64,000 bases of DNA from Paenirhodobacter populi (GTDB taxonomy: Bacteria > Pseudomonadota > Alphaproteobacteria > Rhodobacterales > Rhodobacteraceae): the NCBI RefSeq assembly GCF_004022215.1, contig NZ_SAUZ01000003.1, positions 248,001 to 312,000 of the forward strand, in the 5' to 3' direction. Of this stretch, positions 1 to 9,710 are shown piece by piece. The translations under genes were made by a program, and so were the position numbers. Under the pieces are notes generated by a model. It was not told the DNA's origin. It ran no database searches and saw nothing but the letters and a program-made list of their open reading frames with translations. The first letter of the stretch is position 1. Every line of letters starts with the position of its first letter.

Positions 1-223
1 TGGCGAGCTTCAGACCTTCTGCGATCATGTCCTTGGCCTCGGTCGCGACGACCTCGGCCGAGACGGGGCCGGAAACGACCTCGCAGATTTCCTTGGTCAC
101 TTCGAGAATGTCGCGTCCCGATTTGAGGATCAGCGAGGGGTTGGTGGTCACGCCATCGACCATGCCGAGATCGTTCAGTTCCCGGATCGCGGCGATATCG
201 GCGGTATCGACGAAGAATTTCAT
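1..223 (-). CDS. Fructose-6-phosphate aldolase / transaldolase family protein (N-terminal part, runs off the window)
   Basis: The minus strand from the ATG at 223 encodes 74 residues beginning [13 protein letters not shown] and containing [19 protein letters not shown]. This is the class I aldolase barrel start of the TalC/Fsa transaldolase subfamily; the Asp near residue 6 and the TTNPS strand are family hallmarks. The Schiff-base lysine lies beyond the window edge. A strong AGGAGG box sits about 6 nt upstream of the ATG. Members transfer dihydroxyacetone units in the non-oxidative pentose phosphate pathway or cleave fructose 6-phosphate in the cytosol. Which activity applies cannot be told from this fragment. 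The gene is divergent from priA. Confidence 0.88.
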   Translation of the reverse strand, partial: MKFFVDTADIAAIRELNDLGMVDGVTTNPSLILKSGRDILEVTKEICEVVSGPVSAEVVATEAKDMIAEGLKLA

Positions 224-310
224 GTCTGTCCTCCTGCAAGGCTGCTGTGCGGGTGATAGCGCAAACCGCGGGGCATTCCTAGGGACGAATGGGGTTTCCC
301 GGCGGCAGCG

Positions 311-417
311 GGCGCAGGGGGCGCTGCCCCCGCCCGTTCCGCATTCGGCGGGGCATCCTTCCACTGGAAGGCTGCCTGATCCGCCTCATGCCGGGATATT
401 CATGGAAAAACGACGGC
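311..417 (+). repeat. Composite intergenic repeat, copy A (degenerate), upstream of priA
   Basis: GGGGGC-GCT-GCCCCC hairpin (317-331), a second hairpin CCTTCC-ACT-GGAAGG (357-371), then the box CCGGGATATTCATGG followed by AAAAACGACGG (391-416). Same order of elements as the other copies but with extra sequence and one change in the box (ATTCATGG for ATTTATGG). It lies 19 nt before the preferred priA start, in the 212-bp divergent gap. Confidence 0.6.
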
Positions 418-435
418 AGGACGCGGGGCGCGCGG

Positions 436-2625
436 ATGGCTGAGCCCGGTTTCTTTCCCGAAGGGGCGCGGCTGGCCGTGCTGACGGCCGAGCCGATCGG
501 GCGGCCGCTGGATTATCTGGCGCCCGAGGGCGGCTGTTTCCCGGGCGCCTTTGTCGAGGTGCCTTTGGGGCCGCGGCGGGTGCCGGGCGTGGTCTGGGGC
601 GCGGGCGACGGGCGGTTCGACGCGGCGAAGCTGCGCCGGGTGGCGCGGGTGCTGGACGTGCCGCCGATGCGGCAGGAGTTGCAGCAGTTCCTGATCCGGA
701 TGGGCAACTACACGATGACGCCGATGTCCGCGATGCTGCGGCTGGCCACCCGCACGCCGGGGCTGTTCGAGGCACCGGGCGCGCGCAAGGTCTATCGCGC
801 CGGCACCGGCACGCCCGACCGGATGACCGAGGCGCGGCAGAAGGTTCTGGCGGTTCTGGCCGATCATCCGGGCGGCGGCTTCTATCTGGGGGAGCTCGCG
901 CAACTGGCCGAGGTCACGCCGAATGTGGTCAAGGGGCTGGTGGCGCAGGGCGCGGTGAGCGAGATCGAGGAACCGCGCGACCTGCCCTATCCGACGCTCG
1001 ACCCGACCCTGCCGGGCAAGGTGCTGTCGGGCGATCAGGCGGCGGCGGCGGCGGCGCTGCGCGGCGCGGCCGGGCGGTTCGGGGTGACGCTGCTGAAGGG
1101 CGTGACGGGATCCGGCAAGACCGAGGTTTACCTTGAGGCCGTGGCGGAATGTCTGCGCCAGGGGCGGCAGGCTTTGGTCCTGCTGCCGGAAATCGCGCTG
1201 ACGACCGAATTTCTGGCGCGGGTCGAGGCGCGCTTCGGCGCGCGGCCCGGCGAATGGCATTCCGGCGTGACGCAGGGCGAGCGGCGGCGGCTGTGGAAGA
1301 TGGTGGCGGAGAACGGTGCGCAGATGGTCGTCGGCGCGCGCTCGGCCCTGTTCCTGCCGTTCCGCGATCTGGGGCTGGTCATCGTGGACGAGGAACACGA
1401 CGGTTCCTACAAGCAGGAAGAGGGCGTGCTGTACAACGCGCGGGACATGGCGGTGCTGCGCGCCTCGATCTGCGGGGCGCAGGTGGTGCTGGCCTCGGCG
1501 ACGCCAAGCCTTGAGACATGGGTGAATGCGGAAAGCGGCAAATATGCGCGGCTCGACCTGCATTCCCGGTTCGGCGTCGCGGAACTGCCCGAGATGCGCG
1601 CGATCGACATGCGCGAGGAACATATCGAATCCGCGCACTGGATTTCGCCCACGCTGGTGCGCGAGGTGGTCGGGCGGCTGAACGCCGGGGAACAGGCGAT
1701 GCTGTTCCTCAACCGCCGCGGCTATGCGCCGGTGACGGTGTGCCGCGCCTGCGGCCATCAGATCGGCTGCGACCATTGCGATGCGCGGATGGTGGAGCAT
1801 CGGTTCCTCAAGCGCCTTGTGTGCCACCAATGCGGCGAGACGAAGCCCATTCCGACCATCTGCCCCGCCTGCGGGGTGGAGGGCAAGCTCGCCCCCGTCG
1901 GCCCCGGTGTCGAGCGGCTGGCGGAGGAGGTGGCGGAACGCTTCCCCACCGCGCGGGTGGCGGTGCTGTCGTCGGACCTGTTCGGCTCGGCCCGCGCGCT
2001 GAAGGAGGCGATCGCCGGGATCGCGAATGGCGGGGCCGACATCATCATCGGCACGCAGATCGTGGCGAAGGGGCACAATTTCCCGCGCCTGACGCTGGTC
2101 GGCGTGATCGACGCCGATCTGGGATTGCAGGGATCGGATCTGCGCGCGGCGGAAAAGACATTCCAGCTGATGCGGCAGGTCGCCGGGCGCGCGGGCCGGG
2201 CCGAACGGCCGGGGCTGGCGCTGTTGCAGACCTTCCAGCCCGAGCATCCGGTGATCCGCGCGATCCTCGGCGGCGACGAGGAAGCCTTCTGGCGCGCCGA
2301 GGCCGCCGCCCGGCAGGCGCAGGGCATGCCGCCCTATGGCCGGATGGCGGGGATCATCCTGTCCGGCCCCGAGGTGCAGCCGCTGTTCGAGCTGGGCAAC
2401 GAACTCGCCCGCCGCGACGCGCCCCTGCGGCGGGTCGGCGCGCAGCTTTTCGGCCCGGCGCCGGCGCCGATCGCGCGGGTGCGCGGGCGCCACCGGGTCA
2501 GGATGCTGATCCGCGCCGACCGGACGGCCCCGCTGCAACCGGCGATCCGCGACTGGCTGCACGGGGTCAGATTGCCGAACGCGGTGCGGCTGGCGATCGA
2601 CATCGATCCGCAAAGTTTCCTGTGA
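436..2625 (+). CDS. priA: Primosomal replication-restart helicase PriA
   Basis: A 729-residue superfamily 2 3'-to-5' DNA helicase that reloads the replisome at stalled forks. Visible: Walker A GVTGSGKTE near residues 222-230, DEEH box at 318-321 (VDEEHDGSYKQEEG), and the PriA zinc-binding segment with paired cysteines from about residue 436 (CRACG, CDHCD, CHQCG, CPACG), then helicase motifs GTQIVAKGHNFP and QVAGRAGRAERPG. The reading frame is open back to 289, but the first 49 residues run through a repeat element and are not PriA-like. The ATG at 436 (MAEPGFFPEG) gives the normal family length and is preferred. It is probably transcribed from within the 224-435 gap. Confidence 0.96.
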   Translation: MAEPGFFPEGARLAVLTAEPIGRPLDYLAPEGGCFPGAFVEVPLGPRRVPGVVWGAGDGRFDAAKLRRVARVLDVPPMRQELQQFLIRMGNYTMTPMSAMLRLATRTPGLFEAPGARKVYRAGTGTPDRMTEARQKVLAVLADHPGGGFYLGELAQLAEVTPNVVKGLVAQGAVSEIEEPRDLPYPTLDPTLPGKVLSGDQAAAAAALRGAAGRFGVTLLKGVTGSGKTEVYLEAVAECLRQGRQALVLLPEIALTTEFLARVEARFGARPGEWHSGVTQGERRRLWKMVAENGAQMVVGARSALFLPFRDLGLVIVDEEHDGSYKQEEGVLYNARDMAVLRASICGAQVVLASATPSLETWVNAESGKYARLDLHSRFGVAELPEMRAIDMREEHIESAHWISPTLVREVVGRLNAGEQAMLFLNRRGYAPVTVCRACGHQIGCDHCDARMVEHRFLKRLVCHQCGETKPIPTICPACGVEGKLAPVGPGVERLAEEVAERFPTARVAVLSSDLFGSARALKEAIAGIANGGADIIIGTQIVAKGHNFPRLTLVGVIDADLGLQGSDLRAAEKTFQLMRQVAGRAGRAERPGLALLQTFQPEHPVIRAILGGDEEAFWRAEAAARQAQGMPPYGRMAGIILSGPEVQPLFELGNELARRDAPLRRVGAQLFGPAPAPIARVRGRHRVRMLIRADRTAPLQPAIRDWLHGVRLPNAVRLAIDIDPQSFL

Positions 2626-2781
2626 TGCCGGGCCGCGCCCGCCGAAAGGTCCCTTGAAATCCGGGGGCGGTGCTTGTATCTCGGCATGTCCCCATTAAAA
2701 TGGGAAAGAACCCCACGGAGCCGCGCGCCCCACCCGCGCGACGATGATGATGCTCCGGATCCCTATGACGAAAGGCTGCCG

Positions 2782-3399
2782 ATGTCCTGGACCGATGAAC
2801 GCGTCGAGCTTCTGAAGAAGATGTGGCAGGAGGGCCAATCCGCAAGCCAGATCGCCAAGGAACTGGGCGGAGTGACCCGCAACGCGGTGATCGGCAAGGT
2901 GCATCGCCTTGGCCTGTCGAACCGTGTCGAAGGCGCGCCCGTGACCGCCGCGGAGCCCGCGCCGAAGCCCGAACCCGTGGCCGAGGCGCCCCGCGCGCCC
3001 GAGCCCGCCCCGGCGCCGCGCCCGGAACCCGTGGCCGCGGCGCGCCCGGCGCCGCAACCGGCCGCCCCCGCGCCCGAGCCGCGCGTCGAGCCCACGCCCG
3101 CCGTCGTGCCGTCGATGCGCAAGCAGATCGTGCCCGCCGGCCAGCCGCTGCCGCCGCAACCCTCGCTGAACGAGATCAGCCCGGAGACGCTTGCCTCGGT
3201 GCGCGAGGTGGAAAAGCGGTCGCGCAAGATTTCGCTGATGGAACTGACCGAACGGACCTGCAAATGGCCGATCGGCGATCCGGCGACGGAGAATTTCTAC
3301 TTCTGCGGTCTGCCGAGCCAGCCCGGCAAACCCTATTGCGAGGCGCATGTCTCGGTCGCGTTCCAGCCGATGAGCGCGCGCCGCGACCGGCGTCGCTGA
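2782..3399 (+). CDS. gcrA: GcrA cell-cycle regulator
   Basis: 205 residues starting MSWTDERVELLKKMW. The N-terminal helix-turn-helix (about 1-45, with GGVTRNAVIGKVHRLGLS) is the DNA-binding domain of the alphaproteobacterial GcrA family, which acts with sigma-70 at promoters carrying CcrM-methylated GANTC sites. Residues about 50-125 are a low-complexity Pro/Ala linker. The C-terminal block containing CKWPIGDP and FYFCG matches the sigma-70-binding domain. The frame is open upstream to 2674, but homology starts at the ATG at 2782. The linker is longer than in Caulobacter GcrA (family knowledge). Followed by repeat copy B. Confidence 0.95.
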   Translation: MSWTDERVELLKKMWQEGQSASQIAKELGGVTRNAVIGKVHRLGLSNRVEGAPVTAAEPAPKPEPVAEAPRAPEPAPAPRPEPVAAARPAPQPAAPAPEPRVEPTPAVVPSMRKQIVPAGQPLPPQPSLNEISPETLASVREVEKRSRKISLMELTERTCKWPIGDPATENFYFCGLPSQPGKPYCEAHVSVAFQPMSARRDRRR

Positions 3400-3402
3400 G
3401 GC

Positions 3403-3459
3403 GGGCGCTGCCCCCCGCCCGTTCCGGGCTCCCCCGGGATATTTATGGAAAAACGAAGG
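3403..3459 (+). repeat. Composite intergenic repeat, copy B, between gcrA and rimO
   Basis: GGGC-GCT-GCCC hairpin (3403-3413), then GCCCG-TTC-CGGGC (3417-3429), then the box CCCCCGGGATATTTATGGAA with AAACGAAGG (3430-3459). It begins 4 nt after the gcrA stop, so the hairpin could also end or stabilise the gcrA transcript. There is no U-run. Confidence 0.8.
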
Positions 3460-3513
3460 CGGGTCGCAGGATCCGCCTTCGTGTATCGAGAGCCAGCCCC
3501 GGAAGCCCGCCCG

Positions 3514-4908
3514 ATGAGCCAGAACCCGCCCAACCTGCGGCCCGATCTCGCGCCGTTCCCGCGTTTCGATGCGGCGCCCCGCCCCGGCCAGCCGACCATC
3601 GGGATGGTCAGCCTTGGCTGTCCCAAGGCGCTGGTCGACAGCGAACGCATCCTGACCCGGCTGCGGGCCGAGGGCTACGCGATCTCGCCCGATTACAAGG
3701 GCGCGGAGGCGGTGATCGTCAACACCTGCGGTTTCCTTGATTCCGCCAAGGCCGAGAGCCTCGAGGCGATCGGCGAGGCTTTGCGCGAAAACGGCAAGGT
3801 GATCGTCACCGGCTGTCTGGGGGCGGAGCCCGATTTCATCACCGGCGCCCATCCGAAGGTGCTGGCCGTCACCGGGCCGCAGCAATACGAACAGGTGCTG
3901 GACGCCGTCCACGGCACCGTGCCGCCGGCGCCGGATCCGTTCATCGACCTGCTGCCCGCGACGGGGGTGCGGCTGACGCCGCGCCATTTCAGCTATCTGA
4001 AGATCTCGGAAGGCTGCAACCACCACTGCAAGTTCTGCATCATCCCCGACATGCGCGGCCGTCTGGCCAGCCGGCCCGCCCATGCGGTGCTGCGCGAGGC
4101 GGAAAAGCTGCTCGACGCCGGGGTGCGGGAACTGTTGGTCATCTCGCAGGATACCTCGGCCTATGGGGTGGACCGCAAGCATGACCTGAGCCCGTGGAAA
4201 GGTGGCGAGGTTCGCGCCCATATCACCGATCTCGCGCGCGAGATGGGGCGGCTGGCGCAGGGGACCGGCGCCTGGGTGCGGCTGCATTACGTCTATCCCT
4301 ATCCGCATGTGCGCGACCTCGTGCCGCTGATGGCGGAGGGGCTGGTGCTGCCCTACCTCGACATCCCGTTCCAGCACGCCCACCCGGACACGCTGAAACG
4401 GATGGCGCGGCCCGCCGCCTCGGCCCGGACGCTGGACGAGATCGCCGCATGGCGCGCCACCTGCCCCGATATCGTGCTGCGCTCCACCTTCATCGTCGGC
4501 TACCCCGGCGAGACGGAGGCCGAGTTCCAGTATCTGCTCGACTGGATGGACGAGGCGCAGCTCGACCGCGTCGGCTGCTTCCAGTATGAAAACGTCGCGG
4601 GCGCGCGCTCGAACGACCTGCCCGACCATCTGCCCGACGAGGTGAAGCAGGACCGCTGGGACCGCTTCATGGCCAAGGCGCAGGAGATTTCGGCCGCGAA
4701 ACTGGCGGCCAAGGTCGGCACCCTGCAACAGGTGATCGTCGACGAAGTGGACGATGAGGGCGCCACCTGCCGCACCCGCGCCGATGCGCCGGAAATCGAC
4801 GGCAACCTGTTCATCGACGCGGATTTCGACACACTCGCCCCCGGCGACATGGTGACCGTCGAGGTCGAGGAAGCGTCGGAATACGATCTCTGGGGCCGGA
4901 TCGTCTGA
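3514..4908 (+). CDS. rimO: Ribosomal protein S12 methylthiotransferase RimO
   Basis: A 464-residue radical-SAM methylthiotransferase that modifies the conserved Asp of ribosomal protein S12. The N-terminal UPF0004 domain carries three cluster cysteines in [17 protein letters not shown] and [10 protein letters not shown]. The radical-SAM CX3CX2C motif is C168-C172-C175 in [11 protein letters not shown]. Late in the protein are [11 protein letters not shown] and a TRAM-type C-terminal domain. The frame extends upstream to 3445 through repeat copy B. The ATG at 3514 ([10 protein letters not shown]) is preferred because homology begins just after it. Confidence 0.96.
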   Translation: MSQNPPNLRPDLAPFPRFDAAPRPGQPTIGMVSLGCPKALVDSERILTRLRAEGYAISPDYKGAEAVIVNTCGFLDSAKAESLEAIGEALRENGKVIVTGCLGAEPDFITGAHPKVLAVTGPQQYEQVLDAVHGTVPPAPDPFIDLLPATGVRLTPRHFSYLKISEGCNHHCKFCIIPDMRGRLASRPAHAVLREAEKLLDAGVRELLVISQDTSAYGVDRKHDLSPWKGGEVRAHITDLAREMGRLAQGTGAWVRLHYVYPYPHVRDLVPLMAEGLVLPYLDIPFQHAHPDTLKRMARPAASARTLDEIAAWRATCPDIVLRSTFIVGYPGETEAEFQYLLDWMDEAQLDRVGCFQYENVAGARSNDLPDHLPDEVKQDRWDRFMAKAQEISAAKLAAKVGTLQQVIVDEVDDEGATCRTRADAPEIDGNLFIDADFDTLAPGDMVTVEVEEASEYDLWGRIV

Positions 4909-4981
4909 TCGCGCCCCTTCCCTCGCGCCCGGGTTTCCCCTATCTAGCGGGAAACCCGGAAATTCCGAGAAAGGTGCCCGA

Positions 4982-6637
4982 ATGGCCTCGTATCAGTATG
5001 TCTATCACATGGATGGGGTGTCGAAGACCTATCCCGGCGGCAAGAAATGCTTTGAAAACATCCGCCTGAACTTCCTGCCCGGCGTGAAGATCGGTGTGGT
5101 GGGGGTCAACGGCGCGGGTAAATCGACGCTGCTGCGCATCATGGCGGGGATCGACAAGGACTTCCAGGGCGAGGCATGGGCCGCGAAGGATGCCAAGGTC
5201 GGCTATCTTTCGCAGGAACCCGAACTGGATCCGCAACTGAACGTGCGCGGCAATGTCATGTGCGGCGTCGCGGAGAAACAGGCCAAGCTCGACCGCTACA
5301 ACGAGCTGGCGATGAACTACTCGGACGAGACCGCCGACGAAATGGCGCGCCTCCAGGACGAGATCGATTCGGAAAACCTGTGGGATCTGGACAATCAGGT
5401 CGACATCGCCATGGAGGCGCTGCGCTGCCCGCCCGACGAGGCCGACGTGACCACGCTTTCGGGCGGTGAACGCCGCCGGGTCGCGCTGTGCAAGCTGCTG
5501 CTCGAAGCGCCGGACATGCTGCTTCTGGACGAACCGACCAACCACCTCGATGCCGAAACGATCGCCTGGCTGCAAAAGCACCTGATCGACTACAAGGGCA
5601 CCATCCTGATCGTCACGCACGACCGCTATTTCCTCGACGACATCACCAGCTGGATCCTCGAACTGGAACGCGGCCGCGGCATTCCCTACGAAGGCAACTA
5701 TTCCGCTTGGCTCGAACAGAAGGCCAAGCGGCTGGAACAGGAAGCCCGCGAGGACAAGGCCAAACAGAAGGTGCTGGCCAAGGAACTCGACTGGATCCGC
5801 GCCGGTGCCAAGGCCCGTCAGGCGAAGTCCAAGGCCCGTATCGCGGCCTATGAAAAGATGGCGGACCAGTCCGAAAAGGAACGGGTCGGCACCGCGCAGA
5901 TCATCATCCCGAACGGGCCGCGCCTTGGCGGCAAGGTGATCGAGGTCGAGGGTCTGTCGAAGCATTTCGGCGACCGCACGCTGATCGAAAACCTGTCCTT
6001 CTCGATCCCGCCGGGGGCCATCGTCGGTGTCATCGGCCCGAACGGCGCCGGCAAATCGACGCTGTTCCGGATGATCACCGGGCAGGAAGAGCCCGATACC
6101 GGATCGGTCACCTTGGGCGATACGGTGAAGCTGTCCTATGTCGACCAGTCGCGCGACGCGCTGGCCGACGGCAAGACGGTGTGGGAGGAAATCTCCGGCG
6201 GCGCCGAACTCATCGAGCTTGGTGACGCGCAGGTGAACTCGCGCGCCTATTGCGGGGCGTTCAACTTCAAGGGCTCCGACCAGCAGAAGAAGGTCGGCCT
6301 GCTTTCGGGCGGTGAACGCAACCGCGTGCATATGGCGAAACTCCTGAAATCCGGCGGCAACGTGCTGCTGCTCGACGAACCGACGAACGACCTCGACGTG
6401 GAAACGCTGCAGGCGCTGGAAGCGGCGATCGAGGATTTCGCCGGCTGCGCGGTCATCATCTCGCACGACCGCTTCTTCCTCGACCGCCTCTGCACGCATA
6501 TCCTCGCCTTCGAGGGCGATGCCCATGTCGAATATTTCGAGGGCAACTTCGAGGATTATGAGGCCGACAAGCTCCGCCGCCTCGGCCCTGACGCGCTGGA
6601 ACCGAAGCGGGTCAAATACAAGAAGTTCTCCCGCTGA
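4982..6637 (+). CDS. ettA: Energy-dependent translational throttle protein EttA (ABC-F)
   Basis: A soluble 551-residue ABC-F protein with two ATPase domains and no membrane segments. Domain 1: Walker A GVNGAGKST at 41-49, signature LSGGERRRVAL, Walker B LLLDEPTNHLD. Domain 2: GPNGAGKST, LSGGERNRVHM and LLLDEPTNDLD. The Lys/Arg-rich linker near residues 240-300 is the P-site tRNA interaction motif region. Length and the start MASYQYVYHMDGVSKTYPGGK match EttA rather than Uup or YheS. In E. coli EttA gates the first elongation cycle according to ADP/ATP ratio (family knowledge). Apparently monocistronic. Confidence 0.94.
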   Translation: MASYQYVYHMDGVSKTYPGGKKCFENIRLNFLPGVKIGVVGVNGAGKSTLLRIMAGIDKDFQGEAWAAKDAKVGYLSQEPELDPQLNVRGNVMCGVAEKQAKLDRYNELAMNYSDETADEMARLQDEIDSENLWDLDNQVDIAMEALRCPPDEADVTTLSGGERRRVALCKLLLEAPDMLLLDEPTNHLDAETIAWLQKHLIDYKGTILIVTHDRYFLDDITSWILELERGRGIPYEGNYSAWLEQKAKRLEQEAREDKAKQKVLAKELDWIRAGAKARQAKSKARIAAYEKMADQSEKERVGTAQIIIPNGPRLGGKVIEVEGLSKHFGDRTLIENLSFSIPPGAIVGVIGPNGAGKSTLFRMITGQEEPDTGSVTLGDTVKLSYVDQSRDALADGKTVWEEISGGAELIELGDAQVNSRAYCGAFNFKGSDQQKKVGLLSGGERNRVHMAKLLKSGGNVLLLDEPTNDLDVETLQALEAAIEDFAGCAVIISHDRFFLDRLCTHILAFEGDAHVEYFEGNFEDYEADKLRRLGPDALEPKRVKYKKFSR

Positions 6638-6702
6638 TCACGGCGGCCCGGCACAAGCCGGGCCTTCCGCTCAGGGGCAGATCCACCGGCCCGGCTATCT
6701 GC

Positions 6703-6770
6703 CTTTCATCTTTCCAAAAATATCCCGGGGGTGAATTTGCCGTAAGGCAAAGAGGGGGCTGGCCCCCCTG
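6703..6770 (-). repeat. Composite intergenic repeat, copy C (minus orientation)
   Basis: Box 6703-6734, with AAAAATATCCCGGGGG in place of the usual TAAATATCCCGGGGG. Then stem TTTGCC-GTAA-GGCAAA (6736-6751) and the GC hairpin AGGGGGC-TG-GCCCCC (6753-6767). The middle stem sequence is unlike the other copies but fully paired. Located between the converging ettA and atpF. Confidence 0.8.
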
Positions 6771-6856
6771 CCCCCCTATCCACCCGGGACCACAGTTCCG
6801 GTCATGCCCCATCGCATCCCCGCGACATGACATCGGGGATATTGACCTCAAACATG

Positions 6857-6885
6857 AAAAACCCGGCCTCGCGGCCGGGTTTTTT
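6857..6885. terminator. Bidirectional intrinsic terminator between ettA and the atp operon
   Basis: AAAAACCCGGCC-TCGC-GGCCGGGTTTTTT: a 12-bp stem with A and T tracts on both flanks, so it can stop transcription from either direction. It lies 24 bp past the atpF stop on the minus strand. Confidence 0.9.
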
Positions 6886-6908
6886 CGTTCACTGTCCATG
6901 AACTTAGC

Positions 6909-7466
6909 TTAGTGCAGCCGGGTCTTGACCTCGGCGATGGCCGCGTCGATTGCACTCGACTTGTCGGCCGCACTCATCTGTTTCGCCAGGATTTCGCCCG
7001 CGGCGGCCACAGCCACCGAAACGGCCTGATCCTTGACCTCGCGGATCGCGCTCGCCTCGGCGGAGGCGATCTGATCCTCGGCCGCTTTCAGGCGGCGGGT
7101 GATCGAAACTTCCAGATCGGCCTTGGCCTGATCCGCGACCATCTGCGCATCCCGCTTGGCCGCCGCGACGATGGCGTCGGCCTGAGCCTGCACTTCGCGC
7201 GCCTTGCGTTCATAGCTGGCAAGGATCGACTGCGCCTCTTCGCGCAGCGCCCGCGCCTCTTCGAGGTCGGACTTGATCCCGGCCGCGCGCTTGTCCAGAA
7301 GCCCCATGATCCGCGAAGGCGCCTTCACCTTCAGGATCAGCGCCACGAACAGGATGAACGCGATCAGCACCACGAAATCGGTGTTGCGCAGCGACAGGAA
7401 CGGACCATCCGCCGCGAAAGCCGGCCCGGCGACCGGAATGAGCAGAAGAGAAAGCCTTTTCATCAT
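6909..7466 (-). CDS. atpF: ATP synthase F0 subunit b
   Basis: 185 residues (or 184 from the next ATG). It has a hydrophobic N-terminal stretch ([19 protein letters not shown], about 29-47) followed by a long charged coiled coil with [29 protein letters not shown], the standard stator-stalk layout. It anchors F1 to the F0 membrane sector. A short signal-like segment ending AFA precedes the TM helix, as often seen in alphaproteobacterial b subunits. It starts 1 nt after the atpF' stop, so it is translationally coupled. Last gene of the F0 operon; the F1 genes are not nearby, as is normal for this group. Confidence 0.95.
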   Translation of the reverse strand: MMKRLSLLLIPVAGPAFAADGPFLSLRNTDFVVLIAFILFVALILKVKAPSRIMGLLDKRAAGIKSDLEEARALREEAQSILASYERKAREVQAQADAIVAAAKRDAQMVADQAKADLEVSITRRLKAAEDQIASAEASAIREVKDQAVSVAVAAAGEILAKQMSAADKSSAIDAAIAEVKTRLH

Positions 7467-7467
7467 C

Positions 7468-8004
7468 TCACCCCTTTACCCGTGCAGCGACAGCAGCGGC
7501 GACCGTATCGGCATCCGCCTTGCCGCCAAGCGCGGCGACGATTTCCGCGGCCGCATCCTGCGCGACGCTCCGCACCGAGGCAAGCGCCCCCGCACGGATC
7601 TCGCCGATCCGGGCCTCGGATTCCGCGGCACGCGCGGCGATCTTTTCGTCGGCGGTGGCGATGGCGGCGTCCAGATCCTTCTTGATCTCGGCCCGGGCCT
7701 CGCCCACGATCTTCTGCGCCTGATTGCGTGCCTCGGCCAGCGCCTTTTCATAGGCGGCCTCGGCTTCCTTCGCCTTCAGCTTGTATTCTTCCGCGGCCGC
7801 GATGTCGCCCGCGATGGAGCCCTGACGTTCGGCAAGGATCGCGGAGATGCGCGGCAGAGCGAGGCGCGACAGCACCAGATAGGTCACGACCAGCGCGACC
7901 ACAAGCCAGAAGATCTGGTTCGGGAAGCTAGAAAAGTCGAGCTGCGGCATACCCGCCGGAACCGATTCCTTGGCGACTTCCGCGGCGAGTTCTTCGTTAT
8001 CCAT
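7468..8004 (-). CDS. atpF': ATP synthase F0 subunit b' (AtpG/AtpF')
   Basis: 178 residues from [14 protein letters not shown], with a TM helix at about 27-47 ([19 protein letters not shown]) and then an amphipathic coiled coil. A second, divergent b-type subunit directly before atpF marks the b/b' heterodimer stator found in photosynthetic and many other alphaproteobacteria. The frame is open upstream to 8064, but the ATG at 8004, preceded by a GGGGG-type purine box, fits the family. Middle of the atpI-B-E-F'-F operon. Confidence 0.94.
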   Translation of the reverse strand: MDNEELAAEVAKESVPAGMPQLDFSSFPNQIFWLVVALVVTYLVLSRLALPRISAILAERQGSIAGDIAAAEEYKLKAKEAEAAYEKALAEARNQAQKIVGEARAEIKKDLDAAIATADEKIAARAAESEARIGEIRAGALASVRSVAQDAAAEIVAALGGKADADTVAAAVAARVKG

Positions 8005-8080
8005 GTTATCCCCCAGAGCCCTCAGTAAACCGGGTGGGTCCGCAAAGGGCCCACCCGACCGCAAGGATATGTGTCAGGGA

Positions 8081-8320
8081 TCAGACCGCGAACATCAGCA
8101 GCAGCGCGACCAGGAACGAGAAGATCCCGAGCGCTTCGGCGAAGGCGATGCCGATGAACAGCGTCGCGGTCTGGCCGGCAGCCGCCGAGGGGTTGCGCAG
8201 CGCGCCGGCGAGGAAGTTGCCCGCAACGTTGCCCACGCCGATAGCCGCACCGGCCATGCCGATACAAGCCAGACCGGCACCGATGTATTTGCCCAGAACG
8301 GCGGCAGCGACGATTTCCAT
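8081..8320 (-). CDS. atpE: ATP synthase F0 subunit c
   Basis: 79 residues forming a two-helix hairpin. Helix 1 is rich in small residues (AGAAIGVGN), the polar loop is RNPSAA, and helix 2 carries the proton-binding Glu62 in [10 protein letters not shown]. No Gln/Ser set typical of Na+-type rotors is evident, so proton coupling is inferred. It forms the c-ring in the membrane. Separated from atpB by 57 bp. Confidence 0.97.
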   Translation of the reverse strand: MEIVAAAVLGKYIGAGLACIGMAGAAIGVGNVAGNFLAGALRNPSAAAGQTATLFIGIAFAEALGIFSFLVALLLMFAV

Positions 8321-8377
8321 AGTGATCTCCTTACGGTTGGAAGATAGGTGTGTTGTTTTTCTGGCCTTGCGTCCGGA

Positions 8378-9154
8378 TCAGTGCGCCGGATGCAGCGCGT
8401 CCTTCAGATAGACGCAGGTCAGGATGGTAAAGACATAGGCCTGGATGAAGGCGACGAGGACTTCGAGCCCGTACATCGCGACGATCGCGACGATCGACAG
8501 CGGCGTGACCAGAACCCCGATCCCCGACATCAGGATCAGCGGCGCGAAGGCGGCGAAGACCTTGATCACCGCGTGACCGGCCATCATGTTGCCGGCAAGA
8601 CGGATGGAATGGCTGACCGGGCGGACGAAGTAGGAAATCACCTCGATCACCGCAAGGATCGGCCGCAGCGCCAGCGGCGCCGACTTGACCCAGAACAGTT
8701 CGAGGAAATGCGTCCCGTTCTTGACGAAACCGATCACCGTCACGGAGACGAAGACGACCAGCGCCAGCAACCCGGTCACCGCGATATGCGAGGTGGGCGT
8801 GAAGGCCATCGGCAGCAGGCCGAGGAAGTTCGCGAAGAGGATGAACAGGAAGACGGTCAGGATGTAGGGGAAATATTTCAGCCCCTCCTTGCCGCAGATA
8901 TCCTCGACCATCTTGTGGATGAAGCCGTAGGTCAGCTCGGCGATGGACTGGGCGCGGCCCGGCACGATCGAGCGGCGCGCCGCCCCCGTGACCATCAGCA
9001 GGATGACCGCGACCACGCCGAGCGCCATCCACAGCGTCACGTTGGTGATCGTGTACCAGTGGACGGGGCCATCGCCGAACAGCGGCTTGACGATGAACTG
9101 ATCCATCGGGTGGAAGGAGAGACCTTCGCCATGTTCTGCGCCAGTTTCTGCCAC
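8378..9154 (-). CDS. atpB: ATP synthase F0 subunit a
   Basis: 258 residues, polytopic, forming the proton half-channels against the c-ring. The essential arginine is in [12 protein letters not shown], and the C-terminal helix with [17 protein letters not shown] is typical. The likely start is a GTG at 9154, 2 nt after the atpI stop, with a GAGGG box about 9 nt upstream. No in-frame ATG occurs before MDQF. Gene order atpI-atpB-atpE supports the call. Confidence 0.96.
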   Translation of the reverse strand: MAETGAEHGEGLSFHPMDQFIVKPLFGDGPVHWYTITNVTLWMALGVVAVILLMVTGAARRSIVPGRAQSIAELTYGFIHKMVEDICGKEGLKYFPYILTVFLFILFANFLGLLPMAFTPTSHIAVTGLLALVVFVSVTVIGFVKNGTHFLELFWVKSAPLALRPILAVIEVISYFVRPVSHSIRLAGNMMAGHAVIKVFAAFAPLILMSGIGVLVTPLSIVAIVAMYGLEVLVAFIQAYVFTILTCVYLKDALHPAH

Positions 9155-9156
9155 GT

Positions 9157-9498
9157 CTATTTTCCCTCTTTGCCGGCCGCTTCCGCAGCCGCTCGCGCCC
9201 TGTTCATCTCGGCGGCGGTCCGCATCATCACGCGGATCCCCGCCACGAGCCCAAGGAGCGTGAACACCAGCATCAGCCAGGGCAGCGTGCCGAAAAGCGC
9301 GTCGAGCCCGTATCCGATGCCGAAGCCGATCCCCAGCCCCGCAACCATCTCGATGACCATCCGCCAGGCCATATCGGCCTGCCGGAACCTGTCGTCCGCC
9401 GCGGGGGCGGTTCCTGCTGCGCCTTTCGTCCGGGCAAGCCGTTCCTCAAGCGCCTTGAGACGCTCCGGATCGGGCCTTTCCGTGGGACGTTCGGGCAT
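9157..9498 (-). CDS. atpI: AtpI/AtpZ family F0 assembly protein
   Basis: 113 residues from [22 protein letters not shown] charged N-terminal helix is followed by two TM helices (about 50-70 and 75-95) with [17 protein letters not shown]. AtpI proteins help c-ring assembly and may move Mg2+ or Ca2+ for the synthase (family knowledge). First gene of the F0 operon; the frame is open back to 9576, but the shorter start fits homologues. The promoter should lie in 9499-9710, shared with the divergent ArsR gene. Confidence 0.9.
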   Translation of the reverse strand: MPERPTERPDPERLKALEERLARTKGAAGTAPAADDRFRQADMAWRMVIEMVAGLGIGFGIGYGLDALFGTLPWLMLVFTLLGLVAGIRVMMRTAAEMNRARAAAEAAGKEGK

Positions 9499-9663
9499 GA
9501 GGTCACCCCGCGACAGTTCTGCACCCTGATAGTCGTCACACCGCCGTGAGTCAATTCCGTTAGCGGTGCAAATCACACCGGCAACCCTTTGAAATCACGA
9601 TATTTCCGAAATCATTCCCGCGACGGGACGCCGCAGCGCCGCGATTTGGGCGAAATCGCATAT

Positions 9664-9679
9664 TCAACCGCAAGGTTGA
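9664..9679. promoter_or_regulatory. Probable ArsR-family operator, perfect 6-4-6 palindrome
   Basis: TCAACCGCAAGGTTGA is a perfect inverted repeat (TCAACC/GGTTGA, 4-nt centre) located 31 bp before the ArsR start. ArsR regulators commonly bind such short dyads over their own promoter. It is also about 165 bp upstream of atpI. Confidence 0.65.
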
Positions 9680-9710
9680 CGTTTCCGCCGGGTGCGGGCA
9701 ACACTCGCGC

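Noticed and set aside
289-435. N-terminal extension of priA from 289
   Set aside because: The 49 extra residues translate repeat copy A and lack PriA similarity; the ATG at 436 gives normal length. The rimO extension from 3445 was dropped likewise.
400-2613. Long open frame (737 codons) on the minus strand opposite priA
   Set aside because: Arg/His/Pro-rich composition typical of the antisense of high-GC genes, no ribosome-binding site, and priA has clear helicase motifs. Similar shadows opposite gcrA-rimO (2695-4728) and sucA (23192-26797) were rejected for the same reason.
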